Shown here piece after piece: positions 62,168 to 64,000 of a stretch of DNA of 64,000 bases. The stretch lies in assembly GCA_964219355.1 (NCBI GenBank), contig CAXPOZ010000003.1, positions 62,001 to 126,000 of the forward strand, in the 5' to 3' direction. A program made the position numbers and the translations under genes. The number at the start of each line of letters is the position of its first letter. The first letter of the stretch is position 1. The notes beneath the pieces were generated by a model, which was not told the origin of the DNA, searched no databases, and saw nothing but the letters and a program-made list of their open reading frames with translations. Source of the DNA: Parvularcula sp964219355. Its GTDB lineage: Bacteria; Pseudomonadota; Alphaproteobacteria; Caulobacterales; Parvularculaceae.

Positions 62168-63499
62168 CTACGCGAAAGCAAAATCATCTTCGTGAAGATC
62201 CGTCACCAAGACGTCCTTCAGGATGATGATATTCCCGTCCCCGAGATCAATCGTTGTGTCAGTGCCATCGTCATTGGAAACGGCAATAATCTCACTGAAC
62301 TCATCAAGGTCTTCGCCAAAATTCACGATACGGATGACATCTTCTGTACCCTCTCCGGCCACAAAACCCAGAATGAGATTTTCATCGATATCTCCACGGA
62401 AATTATAAAGATCATCTCCGGATCCGCCGACGAGAGTGTCGTTTCCTGCCCCACCATTCAGCGTATCATGTGATTGATCTCCGTCCAGATAATCATCACC
62501 ATCCTCACCGAAGAGCCAGTCCTGTTGCGGGCCGCCATCAAGGGTGTCATCGCCTATGCCACCGAACAGTGTATCCTGGTCCCTGCCCCCATTCAGACGA
62601 TCGTTCCCCGCACCTCCACGTAATACATCATTATCGCCATCACCATTCAGAACATCGTTTCCTTGCTCACCTAGCAAGGTATCGTTGTTGCGGCCTCCCC
62701 AGAGAGTATCATTGTCTTCACCACCAGCGAGATAATCATTACCAGCACGACCAAGGAGCGTATCTTTCCCAGCCCCTCCATAGAGTTCGTCATTCCCGCC
62801 ATTGCCCTCAAGCAGGTCTTTCCCGTCCCCACCGAGTAGAGTGTCTTTATCCACTCCCCCCCGAAGTGTATCGTCACCAGCATTTCCCTTTAGAAGGTCA
62901 GCACCCCGACCGCCGGATAGCTCATCACGTCCATTTCCGCCCAGCAGGGTATCTCGTCCGTCATCCCCCAGAAGCTCATCCTGCCCATCGCCCCCTTCGA
63001 GCAAATCGTCCCCAGTATCACCTACTAAAGTATCATCATGCTCATTGCCTCTGAGGGTATCATTTCCGATCCCGCCATCAAGATAATCATTACCAAGACC
63101 ACCTCTTAATTCATCATCGTCCCGGTTACCGTAGAGTTCATCCTGCCCCTTGCCACCGATCAGAAGGTCGTTACCGAAACCACCATTCAGCGTGTCACGA
63201 CCATCACCCCCCAAAAGGGTGTCATCATCATCTCCACCATCTGAAGAGTCATTCCCTTCACCACCATCGAGATGATCGTTGCCAGCATCACCGCTCAGCA
63301 CATCATTGCCGCCATTCCCCAGCAACGTATCTGCGCCAACGCCACCGAGCAGGCTGTCTGCTCCGCCCAGACCACTCAGAGAGTCATCACCGCCCTCACC
63401 CGACAGCGTATCTTCTGTTTCGTCACCTGTCAGAGTGTCATTTTCTTCGGATACGGAATGTTTTGTAAGAATGCCCGCAAAATAAAACTGGTTACGCAT
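62168..63499 (-). CDS. RTX calcium-binding repeat protein
   Basis: A 443-residue protein made almost wholly of RTX nonapeptides. A 20-residue N terminus with no signal peptide is followed by 38 consecutive GGxGxDxLx-type units (residues 21-362), then an 80-residue C-terminal domain ending in VLVTDLHEDDFAFA, of the kind that acts as a type I secretion signal. The repeats bind Ca2+ and fold into a beta-roll outside the cell. No enzyme or adhesin domain was seen. No type I secretion genes lie nearby. It diverges from typA. Confidence 0.9.
   Translation of the reverse strand: MRNQFYFAGILTKHSVSEENDTLTGDETEDTLSGEGGDDSLSGLGGADSLLGGVGADTLLGNGGNDVLSGDAGNDHLDGGEGNDSSDGGDDDDTLLGGDGRDTLNGGFGNDLLIGGKGQDELYGNRDDDELRGGLGNDYLDGGIGNDTLRGNEHDDTLVGDTGDDLLEGGDGQDELLGDDGRDTLLGGNGRDELSGGRGADLLKGNAGDDTLRGGVDKDTLLGGDGKDLLEGNGGNDELYGGAGKDTLLGRAGNDYLAGGEDNDTLWGGRNNDTLLGEQGNDVLNGDGDNDVLRGGAGNDRLNGGRDQDTLFGGIGDDTLDGGPQQDWLFGEDGDDYLDGDQSHDTLNGGAGNDTLVGGSGDDLYNFRGDIDENLILGFVAGEGTEDVIRIVNFGEDLDEFSEIIAVSNDDGTDTTIDLGDGNIIILKDVLVTDLHEDDFAFA
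62414..63439 (-). repeat. 38 tandem 27-bp units encoding RTX nonapeptides
   Basis: The coding sequence of residues 21-362 of the RTX protein reads as 38 units of nine residues with no insertion or gap, such as DTLLGGDGR, DELYGGAGK and DTLNGGAGN. Units are similar but not identical at the DNA level. Confidence 0.85.
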
Positions 63500-63608
63500 T
63501 TGAACTTCCCCCCAGTACTAAACAGTGATGCATCAATGCAGAATCAGCATGGGTCACAGACGCCAAAAAGCAAGAAAAATGCGCTCTGAAAGACACAGCG
63601 TTCCTCAA

Positions 63609-63634
63609 AAAGCGATTTATAAAACAATCGCTTT
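63609..63634. promoter_or_regulatory. Inverted repeat upstream of typA
   Basis: AAAGCGATT (63609-63617) pairs perfectly with AATCGCTTT (63626-63634) around an eight-base AT-rich loop. It lies 33 bases before the typA start, between the divergent RTX and typA genes, and may be an operator for either. Confidence 0.45.
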
Positions 63635-63667
63635 GCCGCACTGCACAATATGTGTATGGGCGCGCGC

Positions 63668-64000
63668 ATGTCAGAATTACGCAATATCGCCATCATCGCT
63701 CACGTCGACCATGGCAAGACCACCCTTGTGGACGCGCTCCTGCGCCAGTCCGGGGCGGTACGGGACAATGCCGAAATGGCCGAACGGGCCATGGACTCGA
63801 ATGATATCGAGCGCGAACGCGGCATCACCATTCTCGCCAAGGCGACCTCGGTTGAGTGGTCGAGCCCCAAACATGGCGAGGCGCGGATCAATATCGTTGA
63901 TACGCCCGGCCACGCCGATTTCGGTGGTGAGGTCGAGCGCATCCTCTCCATGGTTGATGGCTGCGTCCTGCTGGTCGATGCCGATGAAGGCCCGATGCCG
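63668..64000 (+). CDS. typA: Ribosome-associated GTPase TypA/BipA, 3' end outside window
   Basis: The first 111 residues of a translational GTPase. The P loop is AHVDHGKTTLVDALL, switch I gives SNDIERERGITILAK, and DTPGHADFGGEVERI is G3. ERERGITILAK, with ILAK rather than IKA, is typical of TypA/BipA rather than LepA or EF-G. BipA binds ribosomes and helps growth at low temperature and under stress. The ATG at 63668 begins MSELRNIAIIAHVDHGK, as in the family. The frame is open at the window edge. Confidence 0.95.
   Translation, partial: MSELRNIAIIAHVDHGKTTLVDALLRQSGAVRDNAEMAERAMDSNDIERERGITILAKATSVEWSSPKHGEARINIVDTPGHADFGGEVERILSMVDGCVLLVDADEGPMP

Noticed and set aside
62470..63054. 194-residue His/Arg-rich plus-strand frame
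   Set aside because: It is the complement of the RTX repeats; the low-complexity reading is an artefact of the 27-bp repeat.
62414..63439. CRISPR-like regular repeats
   Set aside because: The 27-bp periodicity is coding RTX sequence without unique spacers, so it is not a CRISPR array.

Overview
The window is a dense, GC-rich chromosomal stretch from what looks like a marine-type alphaproteobacterium. The placement rests on a GAAC-N7-GAAC SOS box, the yajC-secD-secF-phytoene-synthase-like order, and the DUF3445 and HdrR-free housekeeping content typical of that class; the family (Parvularculales/Caulobacterales-like) is a guess. Both ends cut genes: a sugar-epimerase-like CDS at the left and typA/bipA at the right.

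Layout. (1) 1-5.2 kb is the edge of an exopolysaccharide locus: an epimerase, a GT4 glycosyltransferase, a Wzx-type flippase, and two alpha/beta hydrolases resembling the exosortase-A-associated pair. (2) 5.3-19.6 kb is a hybrid PKS/NRPS cluster. In transcription order (minus strand) it holds a PPTase, FkbH-ACP, KS-AT, ACP-aminotransferase-C, A-T and TubC-C-A-T, with a stand-alone type II thioesterase facing them. Read collinearly, a glyceryl starter is extended once with malonate, beta-aminated, and capped with two glycine-like residues, giving a 3-amino-4,5-dihydroxypentanoyl-Gly-Gly-type product. No product is named for this architecture here. (3) 19.7-20.8 kb is a GAF-GGDEF diguanylate cyclase. 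(4) 20.9-30.2 kb is a tightly coupled four-gene operon: a five-heme c554-like cytochrome, a tandem GlcG/HbpS-domain lipoprotein, an outer-membrane-barrel-like protein, and a ten-heme cytochrome fused to an LVIVD beta-propeller. It looks like an uncharacterised trans-envelope electron-transfer module.

(5) 30.4-43.4 kb carries a secreted unknown protein, tRNA-Lys, yajC-secDF, a PaaK-like ligase with a divergent methyltransferase, an iron/heme TonB receptor with a Fur-like dyad and a divergent DUF6607 lipoprotein, a GNAT protein, and sucC without sucD beside it. (6) 43.6-58.5 kb is metabolism and translation: a GH3 lipoprotein, mnmA, an aminotransferase coupled to a DUF3445 protein, cysK, a CsaA-like protein, GNAT, a MetC-like lyase, a PEGA lipoprotein, an unknown four-helix membrane protein, anmK, tyrS and prmA. 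(7) 58.5-64 kb is accessory: an AT-rich HEPN plus putative nuclease gene that looks horizontally acquired, an SOS-controlled Y-family polymerase, a DUF418 membrane protein with a LacI/GntR-like operator, an RTX protein of 38 unbroken nonapeptides, and the start of typA.

The two most interesting systems are the split PKS/NRPS line attached to a polysaccharide locus and the multiheme operon. The HEPN gene is a candidate stand-alone defence gene. No gene-free gap exceeds about 200 bases; no CRISPR array, insertion sequence or rRNA was seen.
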